Below are positions 13,252 through 21,673 of a DNA stretch of 28,168 nt, piece after piece (position 1 is the first letter of the stretch; every line of letters starts with the position of its first letter). This stretch comes from JAGQNK01 sp964573155 (GTDB lineage: Bacteria > Patescibacteriota > Saccharimonadia > Saccharimonadales > JAGQNK01): the NCBI GenBank assembly GCA_964573155.1, contig CAZNIN010000008.1, forward strand, positions 1-28,168. Reading direction: 5' to 3'. A program made the translations under genes and the position numbers. The notes below the pieces were generated by a model. The model was not told the DNA's origin. It did not search any database and worked only from the letters and a program-made list of their open reading frames with translations.

Positions 13252-13819
13252 CAAGCAGCAACAACTTGATGATTTGCAGGCACAGCTAGTGACCGACAAC
13301 GTGTGTCCAGAATTGGCGAGCCAAGCCACGCAGTTAGTCTTTGGCACTGGTAATGCTAATGCGGACATTGTGTGTATTGGCGAGGCGCCTGGCAAACATG
13401 AGGATCTGCAGGGCAAGCCATTCGTCGGTGCGGCAGGGAAATTCTTGAATGAAATGCTGGTCTCTATCGGACTGGAGCGCGAAGATATTTACATCACTAA
13501 CATTGTGAAATACCGCCCGCCGAACAATCGTGATCCGTTGCCCGAGGAAAAGAAAGCTTTTTGGCCGTACTTGGTGCGTCAGCTCGATATCATCCAACCA
13601 AAATTGGTGGTGACATTGGGTCGGCACAGCATGGAATATTTTTTGCCCGAGGCAAAGATAAGTGCCATCCATGGCCAGCCGAAAAGAATTACCTTTGGGG
13701 AAAACAAGGTAGTTATCCTGCCACTTTTTCACCCAGCGGCAGCATTATATAACGGTGGCATGCGCCAAACACTCATAGACGATTTCGCGCGTATACCGCT
13801 CATTGTAAAGAAATTATAA
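13232..13819 (+). CDS. Family-4-type uracil-DNA glycosylase without the Fe-S cysteines
   Basis: A 195-aa uracil-DNA glycosylase. Motif A is GEAPGKHED (50-58) followed by GKPFVGAAG; TNIVKYRPPNNRDPLPEE is the family-4 segment, and HPAAAL (167-172) is motif B. Family-4 enzymes bind a 4Fe-4S cluster with four Cys. Here only Cys25 remains: the first N-terminal Cys is gone, the Cys of VKCRPP is Tyr94, and the fourth is Trp111 before PYL. The catalytic site looks intact, so it should still remove uracil from DNA, but without the cluster. Translation is probably coupled to the upstream membrane gene (20-bp overlap, no clear Shine-Dalgarno site). Confidence 0.93.
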   Translation: MAAKITDKQQQLDDLQAQLVTDNVCPELASQATQLVFGTGNANADIVCIGEAPGKHEDLQGKPFVGAAGKFLNEMLVSIGLEREDIYITNIVKYRPPNNRDPLPEEKKAFWPYLVRQLDIIQPKLVVTLGRHSMEYFLPEAKISAIHGQPKRITFGENKVVILPLFHPAAALYNGGMRQTLIDDFARIPLIVKKL

Positions 13820-13852
13820 ATTTACTCATTAAAACTGAAAGGAAAATAATAT

Positions 13853-15928
13853 ATGAATAAATCAAATAACAATCAGAAGCCAAGCAGACGAAATAATAAC
13901 AATGGCAATCGTCAGAAACCAGCAGCGTCCGCTGCACCGGTACGTACTGTCAGTCGTGGTGCTGCTATTCGTGCTCAACGTCGCACACATGATGATGCAC
14001 AGCGTGTCATAAGTCAGTATCTGGATACATCTGACACGAAGACCGAAGAACGACCACGACGTGCAAACGTCATAGATGATAGTCCGCGGCTGAAAGTCAT
14101 CGGTCTGGGTGGTATGGACGGTGGTGGATCCAAGAACATGATGCTGGTTGAATACCAGAACGATGCCATCATTATTGATGCTGGTAATGACCTCAGTGTG
14201 GACTTGCCCGGAATTAACTACGGTATTTGCGATGTTAGCTATGTCGAATCTATTCGCCACAAGCTACGTGGCTATGTTATTACGCATGGTCACTTGGACC
14301 ATATTGGCGGATTACCTCATATCGTTCCAAAACTTCCTGCACCAATTTATGGGTCAAACTTTACGATTGGCCGTGTCGAAGAGATTTTCCAGAACTTCGG
14401 TCAACCGATGCCGGAAGGTTTTGTGCTACAAACCGTTATCATGAACGAAGACACACATGAGCGATTGAAGCTCGGTGTATTCTTTGTCGAACTCGTTCGT
14501 GTAACACACTCAATCCCCGGTAGCACTATCGTTGTCGTCGATACGCCTGTCGGACGTCTCATTAATACCGGTGATTTTCGGCTTGATCCAAATCCGCTAG
14601 ACCATGAACGCACCGATGTGGAGCGACTAAAAGAGCTTGGTAATGAAGGCGTACTGGCGTTGTTTAGTGAGAGTACGACAACCGATCGTTTGGGCCGGAC
14701 GCCCTCGGAAAGTACGATCGAACAAAGTTTCGTTGACATCATGAATCAAGCACCGGGACGAATCTTTATCGGTTTGTTCTCGACTAACATGAACCGTGTA
14801 CAAATGATTGTGAATGCTGCTGTCCACCATGGTCGTAAAGTCGCTATGGACGGTCGCAGCATGGTGAGCACCCTAGAAATGGCTGTTCGACACGGATTTA
14901 TGAAGATACCAAAAGGTACATTTGTGCCAATTGCCAGCGTACCGAATATGAAGGATAGCGAGGTCGTTGTCGTTGCAACGGGAAGTCAAGGTGAGCCAAG
15001 CTCGGCCTTGCAACGTATGGCTACTGGCGATCACAAGCATATCAAGCTCAAGGAGCAGGACACTGTTGTGTTGTCCAGTACTCCTATCCCTGAATCTGGT
15101 AACGATGCGCTTGTCGGCGCAATGGTTGATGGTCTGATGCGCAAGGGAGTACATGTGTTTGAGCATCGGTATCATGAACTCGATGGTATTGGTCCGCTGC
15201 ACGTTTCTGGCCACGCATCACGTGACGAATACGCTGATATGATCAACTTTACGAAGCCTAAGTTCTTTGTGCCGATTTACGGTGCATATCGCTCCAAGCA
15301 GCGACATATCGAAATCGCAGTAGAGCAGGGTATACCGAGAAAAAATTGTTTGAACGTCGACAATGGTGAAGTCCTCGAGTTCACGCCAGATACCATGCAT
15401 GTTGGCGGCAAAGTATCAGTAGGCACTGTGCTGGTTGATCAGACGGGCGCGATTGTGAGCAGCGTGGTTATCAAGGACCGGCTCATGCTAGCCGAGGAAG
15501 GCTTGGTGGCAGTCGTGCTAACCATTGACAAAAAGTCCGGCAACCTCATGACCAGCCCTGATATTATTAGCCGCGGTTTCATTTACATGCGCGATAATGA
15601 AGAGCTCATGAATAATCTGCGTGTTGAATTGAAGCGCGCCGTTCAGCAGCGCTACAAGCGTGTCGATCTGGATCGTTTCAAGCAAGAACTTAAAGAGCAT
15701 GTAACGCATTTCTTGTACGAGTACACTCAGCGGAGCCCAATCGTCATACCGGTGGTAAATATTATTGGCGGTGGCAAAAACGGTAATGGCAATGCTAACA
15801 GCAAGAAACAAACGAGCAAGCAGCCAAACAAGCCAGAGCCAACACCGGACGAGATCGCAGCGGAGCAGCAGCGTCGCTTTGAAGAGATGCGCGCCAAGCT
15901 CCTCGGCCAGGATGCCCGTACTGACTAG
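13853..15928 (+). CDS. rnj: Ribonuclease J
   Basis: A 691-aa metallo-beta-lactamase/beta-CASP RNase, with endo- and 5'-3' exonuclease roles in mRNA decay and rRNA maturation. About 75 low-complexity residues rich in Asn, Gln, Arg and Ser precede the catalytic core. Metal ligands are H145, H147, D149 and H150 (HGHLDH), H219 (HSIPGS), D241 (TGDF) and H454 (SGHAS). ATGSQGEPSSALQRMA is the beta-CASP segment. The usual PVHGEYR reads PIYGAYR (Tyr476). A C-terminal domain and a basic Asn/Lys/Gln linker follow. GAAAGGAAAA gives a strong Shine-Dalgarno site before ATG 13853. With PNPase it should form the RNA-decay core of this cell. Confidence 0.96.
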   Translation: MNKSNNNQKPSRRNNNNGNRQKPAASAAPVRTVSRGAAIRAQRRTHDDAQRVISQYLDTSDTKTEERPRRANVIDDSPRLKVIGLGGMDGGGSKNMMLVEYQNDAIIIDAGNDLSVDLPGINYGICDVSYVESIRHKLRGYVITHGHLDHIGGLPHIVPKLPAPIYGSNFTIGRVEEIFQNFGQPMPEGFVLQTVIMNEDTHERLKLGVFFVELVRVTHSIPGSTIVVVDTPVGRLINTGDFRLDPNPLDHERTDVERLKELGNEGVLALFSESTTTDRLGRTPSESTIEQSFVDIMNQAPGRIFIGLFSTNMNRVQMIVNAAVHHGRKVAMDGRSMVSTLEMAVRHGFMKIPKGTFVPIASVPNMKDSEVVVVATGSQGEPSSALQRMATGDHKHIKLKEQDTVVLSSTPIPESGNDALVGAMVDGLMRKGVHVFEHRYHELDGIGPLHVSGHASRDEYADMINFTKPKFFVPIYGAYRSKQRHIEIAVEQGIPRKNCLNVDNGEVLEFTPDTMHVGGKVSVGTVLVDQTGAIVSSVVIKDRLMLAEEGLVAVVLTIDKKSGNLMTSPDIISRGFIYMRDNEELMNNLRVELKRAVQQRYKRVDLDRFKQELKEHVTHFLYEYTQRSPIVIPVVNIIGGGKNGNGNANSKKQTSKQPNKPEPTPDEIAAEQQRRFEEMRAKLLGQDARTD

Positions 15929-15945
15929 AGGTGCTGGCAAACTGG

Positions 15946-15991
15946 TTGCGTCATGCTGTCAAAAAGCCTATGCTTTAAGCAAGAAAGCATA
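15946..15991 (+). promoter_or_regulatory. Promoter-like sequence and hairpin before the five-pass membrane gene
   Basis: TTGCGT (15946-15951), 17 bp, TATGCT (15969-15974). The -10 box is also the left arm of a perfect 8-bp hairpin (TATGCTTT at 15969-15976 with AAAGCATA at 15984-15991, 7-nt loop). The stem could instead act as an end for rnj mRNA, although no T-tract follows. AAGG sits 7 nt before ATG 16012. Confidence 0.45.
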
Positions 15992-16011
15992 AGCATATAA
16001 AAAGGTAAAGC

Positions 16012-17220
16012 ATGGAACCTCTTACACCCCGGCCAAGCAACAGTGGTAATACGCGGCCAGCCGTTTCAACGTCAAGTCGACCGATGTCTTCTGAAGAAAC
16101 ACCGAAAGATCATGGGTTTACACAGCCTGTAGCCGTAAAGCCTGAGCCAATACAAAAAGTACAATCATCAGATCCGACTCAGGCAGAGTCGAGCGCCGAA
16201 CACCCTGGTGGTGTGTCTCAGGCAGCGGAATCGAATACGCAGAATCATACGATTGCAAGCGCGCCAGCGCATGCTGTTAACAATACGAATGTGAATGGCC
16301 CGGGCACCTTGATCGTGCAGTGGCTGACGTATGCCTTTTGGGGGTGGACTATCTTGGCGCTATCCACGCTGACGGCAGCAGTGATAGCAAATTTTCTCAC
16401 TAAAACAGATTCTGGTGCGTTCTCCATATACAACATAGCTGCTGTGCTTGTCTTGTTACCCTTCGCCTTCGTCGCCGACAAGATATACAGTAAGCACGAA
16501 CCTGTCAAGAAGTCAGGACCTGCCATGGCTATTATGGTGATCCACGCGGTTATCTTTGCGCTCATCGGTATTGGGTCGCTCATAACAGCGGTCTTTTTTG
16601 GTGTTTCATTACTCGTAGAGCCGGACGGTGAACCCAAGGCTAAGTACGTCGTTATCCTGAGTGCATTAATAATATTTGCATATTATGCGTTCACATTTCT
16701 GCGGACGCTCAATCCGGCAGCGAAATTCCCACGATTGGCAAAAATATATCGACTCGGTATGTTAGCGACTGTCGGTGTAATAATACTCCTCGGTATTTTT
16801 GGACCAGTAGCCCACGAGTGGTCACTGCGTGATGACAAGCTTATTGAAAGCAATTTGAACGGTCTGCAACGTTCGATAAATAACTATGTGAATGATAATG
16901 AAAAGTTGCCAGAAAGCCTTGCGGATTTGCCGAACCTTGAAGGAGGGCAAAAGGCGGTCATCGATAAAAAACTGGTTGAGTATAATCCAAATACCCAACC
17001 CCCAGCCGTCGCACATACAAATAATAACTATAGTAGCGGTTATTTCCCCGGCACTACACGAAAGACGTTCTTTTATGAACTCTGTGCCACGTTTAGAGAG
17101 GAATCCCCGTACTACGATACGTATCGCAACTCAAGAAATGACGAGTACAACACCTATATCAGCTCTTTTGGTCATCCTGCAGGGAAGCATTGTTACAAGA
17201 TCCGGACGACAGACTACTAG
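16012..17220 (+). CDS. Five-pass membrane protein with disordered N-terminus and external C-terminal domain
   Basis: A 402-aa protein. Residues 1-98 are Pro/Ser/Thr/Gln-rich and disordered. Hydrophobic helices lie at about 102-126, 137-157, 168-200, 208-228 and 243-266. The last ~135 residues form a soluble domain that would be outside if the N-terminus is inside; it holds two cysteines (YELCATF, GKHCYKI) and a segment NGLQRSINNYVNDNEKLPES that resembles the core of pseudopilin-like or periplasmic domains with an LP.sL.dL motif. AAGG precedes ATG. I do not recognise a named family; an envelope role is an inference from topology. Confidence 0.78.
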   Translation: MEPLTPRPSNSGNTRPAVSTSSRPMSSEETPKDHGFTQPVAVKPEPIQKVQSSDPTQAESSAEHPGGVSQAAESNTQNHTIASAPAHAVNNTNVNGPGTLIVQWLTYAFWGWTILALSTLTAAVIANFLTKTDSGAFSIYNIAAVLVLLPFAFVADKIYSKHEPVKKSGPAMAIMVIHAVIFALIGIGSLITAVFFGVSLLVEPDGEPKAKYVVILSALIIFAYYAFTFLRTLNPAAKFPRLAKIYRLGMLATVGVIILLGIFGPVAHEWSLRDDKLIESNLNGLQRSINNYVNDNEKLPESLADLPNLEGGQKAVIDKKLVEYNPNTQPPAVAHTNNNYSSGYFPGTTRKTFFYELCATFREESPYYDTYRNSRNDEYNTYISSFGHPAGKHCYKIRTTDY

Positions 17221-17238
17221 TCTGAAGACATAAGCATA

Positions 17239-17267
17239 TTGACAAATGATGTAAATATTGCTATAAT
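17239..17267 (+). promoter_or_regulatory. Consensus sigma70 promoter (leaderless)
   Basis: TTGACA (17239-17244), exactly 17 bp, TATAAT (17262-17267) with a TGC extension: the best consensus promoter in the window. ATG 17274 starts 6 nt after the -10 box, so the transcript should start at or next to the start codon. Confidence 0.88.
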
Positions 17268-17273
17268 TTAAGT

Positions 17274-17516
17274 ATGGAAAATACTCCACAAGAAACTCCA
17301 TATGATAACCCTGAACTGATTGCTGCATCCCATGGCGACCGGCAATTGCTGGATCGTCTTGTCGGAATGACGGTCGCCGCTCAGCGGATAGAAGATTCTT
17401 CTGGCGAAGAATTGGAAAGAGCACAGCGGGACTATAATGTTATGTACGAAGAAGTGCAAAGACGACGTGCTGAGATTGGATTGCCTCCAGAAGATACCCC
17501 TGGTACTCCAGAGTAA
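17274..17516 (+). CDS. Small charged helical protein, strongly expressed
   Basis: An 80-aa acidic protein with a charged helix or coiled coil in the middle (ELERAQRDYNVMYEEVQRRR) between Pro-rich ends. It has no membrane segment and no recognised family. A perfect -35/-10 promoter drives it with no leader, so it is likely abundant or tightly started. It ends 24 bp before ftsK, and the ftsK -10-like box lies between the two. Confidence 0.72.
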   Translation: MENTPQETPYDNPELIAASHGDRQLLDRLVGMTVAAQRIEDSSGEELERAQRDYNVMYEEVQRRRAEIGLPPEDTPGTPE

Positions 17517-17528
17517 AAAGTTGTAAAC

Positions 17529-17534
17529 TATATA
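17529..17534 (+). promoter_or_regulatory. Candidate -10 box of ftsK
   Basis: TATATA at 17529-17534 ends 6 nt before ATG 17541, as in the leaderless genes. No good -35 is present, and read-through from the strong promoter at 17239 is likely too. Confidence 0.35.
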
Positions 17535-17540
17535 CCGCAT

Positions 17541-19760
17541 ATGGCTAAGAAAAAGACAAAAAAGCAAACCAGAAAGAAAAAAATTGAACCAGAGGTGATC
17601 GAGCGATCCAACTTCTGGCCAATGACCGGCGCGATACTATTGCTCATCGTAGCATTCTTTCTCCTCCTTGGCGGCTTTGGAACTGGCGGCCCGCTTCCGA
17701 TCGGTATGTTCAATGGCACATACGAGGCCCTGGGCTGGATTGCGTATTTGACTCCTTTGGCACTTGCTTGCTTTGGTATTTGGAAATTTACGAATGAGGA
17801 CCGACGAATACCCCTACCGAAACTGTTGAGTATGTTGGCGTTTATAGCGCTTGCGGCCGGATGGGCGCACGTGGCCTTTGTGACCAAAGAAGGCGTCGGT
17901 GAGTTTGTCGGCGGCCATGGCGGTGCTATCGGTGCTCTTGTCGGTGGAATTATGCTTAGTGCACTGGATACTATTCCAGCTTCTATCTTATTCTTTGTTT
18001 TGGCAGTGCTTATGTTCTTCCTGACATTTGGTATTTCGCCGAAGATCATCCTCGATCTGTTCGATTCGTTCAAGCGAGAGCCATCAGGAGACACTGACTT
18101 GGCTGATCTCAAGGCAAAGGCGCGGGAAGGTGGCTTTACCTTGAACGAGGGTGTGCCTGTTGAGCGTAATGCGCCGAAAGAACCGCGTCCACGACTCAGT
18201 ACACTCAAAAACACTGCCGCCAAATTGGCACCGGTTGAGCAGCACGCTGCTCTAACGGCGGCCAGCGATCCGAACTGGGAATTTCCCGGGCTTGATTTAC
18301 TGAACAAAAAGCAAGACAAAGCAGATGCTGGTGACGTGGAAGGCAACGCCGAGATTATTAAAGAGACGTTTAACAACTTTAATATTGACGTCGAGATGGA
18401 AGGTGCGAACATTGGCCCCCGTGTAACACAGTTTACGTTGCGCCCGCCAACAGGCGTGAAACTTACCAAAATCACAGCGCTCGAGAATAACCTCATGCTT
18501 GATCTTGGTGCAACCAGTATCCGTATGGAAGCGCCAATTCCTGGTAAGCGTGCAGTTGGTATAGAAGTGCCAAACAAAAGGTCAGCGACGGTACGCTTAA
18601 GTAGTGTTTTGCAAGCCAAAGAATGGTATGACATCAAAAGTCCACTTGGTTTTGCTATAGGTAGAGACATCTCGGGCAAGGCAGTTACGGCGGCGCTAGA
18701 CAAAATGCCTCACTTGCTCGTGGCTGGCCAGACCGGTTCAGGCAAGTCGGTAATGATTAATACGATTCTGACGAGTCTTCTGTATCGAAACAGCCCATCA
18801 GAGCTAAAGCTTATCCTGGTCGACCCAAAGCAAGTCGAGCTGAAGCCCTATGATGATATCCCGCATTTGCTCACTCCTGTAATCGTTGAGCCTGAAAAGT
18901 GTATCAGTGCGCTCAAGTGGACAGTGGCTGAAATGGAACGACGCTACAAGGAGCTAAGTGAAGCTCGGGTGCGTAACATTGTCGAGTACAACAACAAGAA
19001 AAAAGAAGAAGGTATGCCGTACATCGTGGTAGTCATTGATGAGTTAGCTGACCTTATGATGATGGCTGCTCGTGACGTTGAGGCACTTATTGTTCGTATT
19101 GCCCAGAAGGCACGTGCGGTCGGTATTCATCTTATTCTGGCCACGCAGCGACCATCTGTTGATGTCATTACCGGCCTTATCAAGGCTAACGTTCCGGCTC
19201 GTATTGCTTTTACGGTCGCTAGCCAGGTAGACTCACGAACAATTATTGATCAGATGGGTGCCGAGAAGTTGCTCGGTATGGGTGACATGTTGCTTTCGAC
19301 TGCAGATAGACCAAAGCCAGTACGCGTACAGGGTGCGTTCATAGGTGATGACGAAACTAACAAGGTAACTGATTTTATCCGCATGCAGCGACCCCCTCAA
19401 TACAATGAAGAAATCATTTCACAGCCGGTACAGATTGGTAAGGGCGGTGTCGTGGCCGATATGAGTGGCGGTAATGATGCTGATGATCCTATGTATAAAG
19501 AAGCCGTTCGTGCGGTTATCGAAGGACGAAAAGCCAGCACGAGTCTTTTGCAGCGGCGTCTGCGCATTGGTTATGGCAAAGCTGCTCGTTTTATGGAGAC
19601 GATGGAAGAACAGGGTATTATCAGCCCGGCAGACGGTAACCGACCGCGCGAAGTATTAGTAAGCTCTATGGACGAGATATATGGCGGCGGAGCGCAGGGC
19701 GGTAATTTGGCAATGGACGCTGTATTAGACGAAAACTTTCCTGAGGAATCAGCAGCCTAA
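17541..19760 (+). CDS. ftsK: DNA translocase FtsK/SpoIIIE
   Basis: A 739-aa hexameric ATPase that pumps chromosomal DNA through the closing division septum. It has a basic N-terminus (KKKTKKQTRKKK), about five hydrophobic segments between residues 27 and 160, and a linker of about 100 residues. The motor follows, with Walker A GQTGSGKS near residue 395 and Walker B VVVIDELADLMM near 496. LATQRPSVDVITGLIKANVP and FTVASQVDSRTIID are conserved, and a winged-helix gamma domain (TSLLQRRLRIGYGKAARFME) ends the protein. The linker is short compared with E. coli FtsK and closer to SpoIIIE. The stop overlaps the convergent 239-aa gene by 4 bp. Confidence 0.97.
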   Translation: MAKKKTKKQTRKKKIEPEVIERSNFWPMTGAILLLIVAFFLLLGGFGTGGPLPIGMFNGTYEALGWIAYLTPLALACFGIWKFTNEDRRIPLPKLLSMLAFIALAAGWAHVAFVTKEGVGEFVGGHGGAIGALVGGIMLSALDTIPASILFFVLAVLMFFLTFGISPKIILDLFDSFKREPSGDTDLADLKAKAREGGFTLNEGVPVERNAPKEPRPRLSTLKNTAAKLAPVEQHAALTAASDPNWEFPGLDLLNKKQDKADAGDVEGNAEIIKETFNNFNIDVEMEGANIGPRVTQFTLRPPTGVKLTKITALENNLMLDLGATSIRMEAPIPGKRAVGIEVPNKRSATVRLSSVLQAKEWYDIKSPLGFAIGRDISGKAVTAALDKMPHLLVAGQTGSGKSVMINTILTSLLYRNSPSELKLILVDPKQVELKPYDDIPHLLTPVIVEPEKCISALKWTVAEMERRYKELSEARVRNIVEYNNKKKEEGMPYIVVVIDELADLMMMAARDVEALIVRIAQKARAVGIHLILATQRPSVDVITGLIKANVPARIAFTVASQVDSRTIIDQMGAEKLLGMGDMLLSTADRPKPVRVQGAFIGDDETNKVTDFIRMQRPPQYNEEIISQPVQIGKGGVVADMSGGNDADDPMYKEAVRAVIEGRKASTSLLQRRLRIGYGKAARFMETMEEQGIISPADGNRPREVLVSSMDEIYGGGAQGGNLAMDAVLDENFPEESAA

Positions 19761-20476
19761 TTACAGGATGCTGCTCTCGTGAGAACCAGCGATTTAGGGG
19801 CAACAAGCTTGCCCAGACTTTTCGCGATTACGTCGATCGGCTGGTCTATTTCGATCAGGCGAAACTCTTCTGGTATTTCTTCATAGCGTTCCAGGATTTG
19901 GTCCCAGCCGCGAAAATTTCTTTCGTATTCTTCTTGTATATATTCTTCGCCAATCTTGTCGAAGCCGTTAAAGTCTGTTTTCAAGACATGAGGGTTTGTT
20001 GCAACGTAGGCCCTTCGGCGCCGAGCGAGTTTTTCATGCGCAATAGTTTCCCGAGCAGTCTGGAACAAATCTTTAGCAACGTTCCAGGCATCAATGCGAA
20101 ACTGTATGACATCAGGCTCGGGGACATTAGGTGGAACTGTTATTGCATGTAGCCAGTTTTCGAAAACACGTGGCAGAAGGGCTTTGTGTATGGGTAGCTG
20201 CCTGAATGTGCCTGAGCTGCGCCGACAATCGGGAGTATCTTCGTACGAATACCAAGAAGCAGGCCAGTAGAGATGGTGTATGCTGAGGCCATCGGGCCAT
20301 TCGTACGTTGGATCGACAGAGCCTTTTACAACTTCGATAAGCTGAGATGGAACGATCAAGCCACGGTCGTCCGTATATTCTTCGGGTAAGATCATATCTT
20401 CCCACTTGGCAGGATCGCGTAGTTGTAATTGACGAGGTGGCAGCCACAGAGTCTCGGGCGCTGCCACCTCGCTCAT
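19757..20476 (-). CDS. Unknown 239-aa soluble protein
   Basis: A protein rich in Trp, Pro and acidic residues (WLPPRQLQLRDPAKWEDM near the N-terminus) with a helical charged middle (ETIAHEKLARRRRAY). It has no signal peptide, no membrane helix and no family I recognise. The start ATG 20476 is set by the first in-frame ATG; AAAGG lies about 11 nt upstream, a weak site. It lies between convergent ftsK and the rpsF operon, as a lone leftward gene in a rightward block, much like the 311-aa protein at 4803-5738. The two proteins do not look similar to each other by eye. Confidence 0.75.
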   Translation of the reverse strand: MSEVAAPETLWLPPRQLQLRDPAKWEDMILPEEYTDDRGLIVPSQLIEVVKGSVDPTYEWPDGLSIHHLYWPASWYSYEDTPDCRRSSGTFRQLPIHKALLPRVFENWLHAITVPPNVPEPDVIQFRIDAWNVAKDLFQTARETIAHEKLARRRRAYVATNPHVLKTDFNGFDKIGEEYIQEEYERNFRGWDQILERYEEIPEEFRLIEIDQPIDVIAKSLGKLVAPKSLVLTRAASCN

Positions 20477-20560
20477 TAGATTTGGCCTTTCTTTTTACCG
20501 ACACAGGTCATTTACAGTTATTCAACCACAAGCGGCGTTCAGCTCGCAAGCAGGTGATGC

Positions 20561-20589
20561 TTTACAAACAGAGGTAGATGTAGTAAAAT
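20561..20589 (+). promoter_or_regulatory. Promoter of the rpsF operon
   Basis: TTTACA (20561-20566), 17 bp, TAAAAT (20584-20589). The transcript should start near 20596 and carry a leader of about 60 nt. Confidence 0.65.
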
Positions 20590-20594
20590 CAACA

Positions 20595-20642
20595 GGTTAT
20601 TAACTCAGTTCACATCCTAAAAAGAGAGTGTGGGCTTTAACC
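20595..20642 (+). promoter_or_regulatory. Folded leader of rpsF, possible S6:S18 control site
   Basis: GGTTA (20595-20599) can pair with TAACC (20638-20642), and CACA (20611-20614) with TGTG (20629-20632), giving nested stems that end right at the AAAGGAGA ribosome binding site. Many bacteria have an S6:S18 binding leader before rpsF. The pairings here are short, so this is only a candidate. Confidence 0.35.
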
Positions 20643-20657
20643 AAAGGAGAGTCTTTT

Positions 20658-21044
20658 ATGGCACAGTACGAAGTTGCTGTACTCTATCATCCTGACCTGG
20701 AGGTCGACTTGACCAAGGCTGAGGAAAAGGTGACCAAGATCTTTACCGACAATGGCGGGAAAGTAACGGGCACCGACAACTGGGGCAAGAAGAAACTTGC
20801 GTACCCAATTGCAAAGCAGGAATTCGCGGTGTATGTATTCTATACCGTTGAAATGCCGGGTGAAGGTGTCAAAAAGGTGGAGAATACACTCAACATTACC
20901 GACGAGGTGATTCGTTATCTCATTACCAAGCCTGACCTCAAGGCGATTGCCAAAGCCGAAGCGCTGAAGGCAGAAAAAGCCAAGAAACAGGCGGAACGCG
21001 GCGACAAAGCTGACGATGACGAAGAGTCAGACGACGAGAAATAG
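20658..21044 (+). CDS. rpsF: Ribosomal protein S6
   Basis: A 128-aa S6, which binds S18 and the central domain of 16S rRNA. YEVAVLYHPDLEVDLTKAEE, WGKKKLAYPI and EFAVYVFYTVEMPGEGVKKV are conserved, with ITDEVIRYLITK at the end of the fold. A Lys/Glu/Asp-rich tail of about 30 residues follows. AAAGGAGA 7 nt before ATG 20658 sets the start; the longer frame from 20628 would include the ribosome binding site. It is the first gene of rpsF-ssb-rpsR, a gene order kept in most bacteria. Confidence 0.97.
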   Translation: MAQYEVAVLYHPDLEVDLTKAEEKVTKIFTDNGGKVTGTDNWGKKKLAYPIAKQEFAVYVFYTVEMPGEGVKKVENTLNITDEVIRYLITKPDLKAIAKAEALKAEKAKKQAERGDKADDDEESDDEK

Positions 21045-21068
21045 GGGAAAAGTAGCCGGACGATAGTC

Positions 21069-21077
21069 TGGTATAGT
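21069..21077 (+). promoter_or_regulatory. Possible internal promoter for ssb-rpsR
   Basis: TGGTATAGT is an extended -10 element in the 81-bp gap between rpsF and ssb. A -35 is not clear. If used it would let ssb and rpsR be made apart from S6. Confidence 0.35.
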
Positions 21078-21110
21078 AGTAACTACAAATAACTAAGACA
21101 TAGTTCTTAT

Positions 21111-21118
21111 AAGGAGGG
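21111..21118 (+). promoter_or_regulatory. Shine-Dalgarno site deciding the ssb start
   Basis: AAGGAGGG lies one base before ATG 21120 but 7 nt before ATG 21126. The second spacing is normal, and the MARSFNQVIL start matches other SSB proteins, so 21126 is chosen. Confidence 0.8.
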
Positions 21119-21125
21119 TATGCGA

Positions 21126-21593
21126 ATGGCACGTTCATTCAACCAAGTCATCTTAATGGGGAATCTAACGCGCGACCCAGAGCTTCGACAGACGCCAAAC
21201 GGCACATCTGTTACAAGCTTTAGCCTTGCGCTAAACCGCAGTTACAAAGGTGCTGATGGTAACTGGCAAGAGGCGACCGACTTTGTCGATGTCGTAGCCT
21301 GGGGCCCGCTCGGCGAGCGAGTATCGCAGTACCTGAGCAAGGGTCGACCATGCCTCGTCAACGGACGGTTACAATCACGTAGCTGGGAAGACAAAGAATC
21401 TGGCGCCAAGCGCAGCAAGCTTGAGGTAGTGGCACAAGACGTGACCTTCCTCGGTGGTCCTGGCGGTGAAGGCGGTGGCAACGGCAGTGGAAGCTCCGCT
21501 CCGGCTGCCAACAAGCCAGCTGGCAAAAAAGATGACGTCGTCATCGAAGATATCGGCGATGAGCCTATCAATCTAGACGATATCCCATTCTAA
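21126..21593 (+). CDS. ssb: Single-stranded DNA-binding protein
   Basis: A 155-aa SSB that coats single-stranded DNA as a tetramer. The OB fold covers about residues 1-110 (SFNQVILMGNLTRDPELRQT, FVDVVAWGPLGERVSQYLSK, KLEVVAQDVTFLGG). A Gly/Ser/Ala-rich linker follows, then an acidic tip ending in NLDDIPF, the site where SSB partners such as repair and replication proteins bind. The ribosome binding site is very strong. It sits between rpsF and rpsR, the standard order. Confidence 0.98.
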   Translation: MARSFNQVILMGNLTRDPELRQTPNGTSVTSFSLALNRSYKGADGNWQEATDFVDVVAWGPLGERVSQYLSKGRPCLVNGRLQSRSWEDKESGAKRSKLEVVAQDVTFLGGPGGEGGGNGSGSSAPAANKPAGKKDDVVIEDIGDEPINLDDIPF

Positions 21594-21673
21594 ATTAATG
21601 AAGCGTAAGTAAAGCAAAGAAGCAGGAAAGGAGTGGGGATAAATCACGGTCTAAGGGGAAAAGAGCAGCCGGA

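Noticed and set aside
17528..18703. 391-aa minus-strand ORF opposite ftsK
   Set aside because: It is a shadow of conserved FtsK coding sequence and shows no family features; FtsK motifs on the plus strand are clear.
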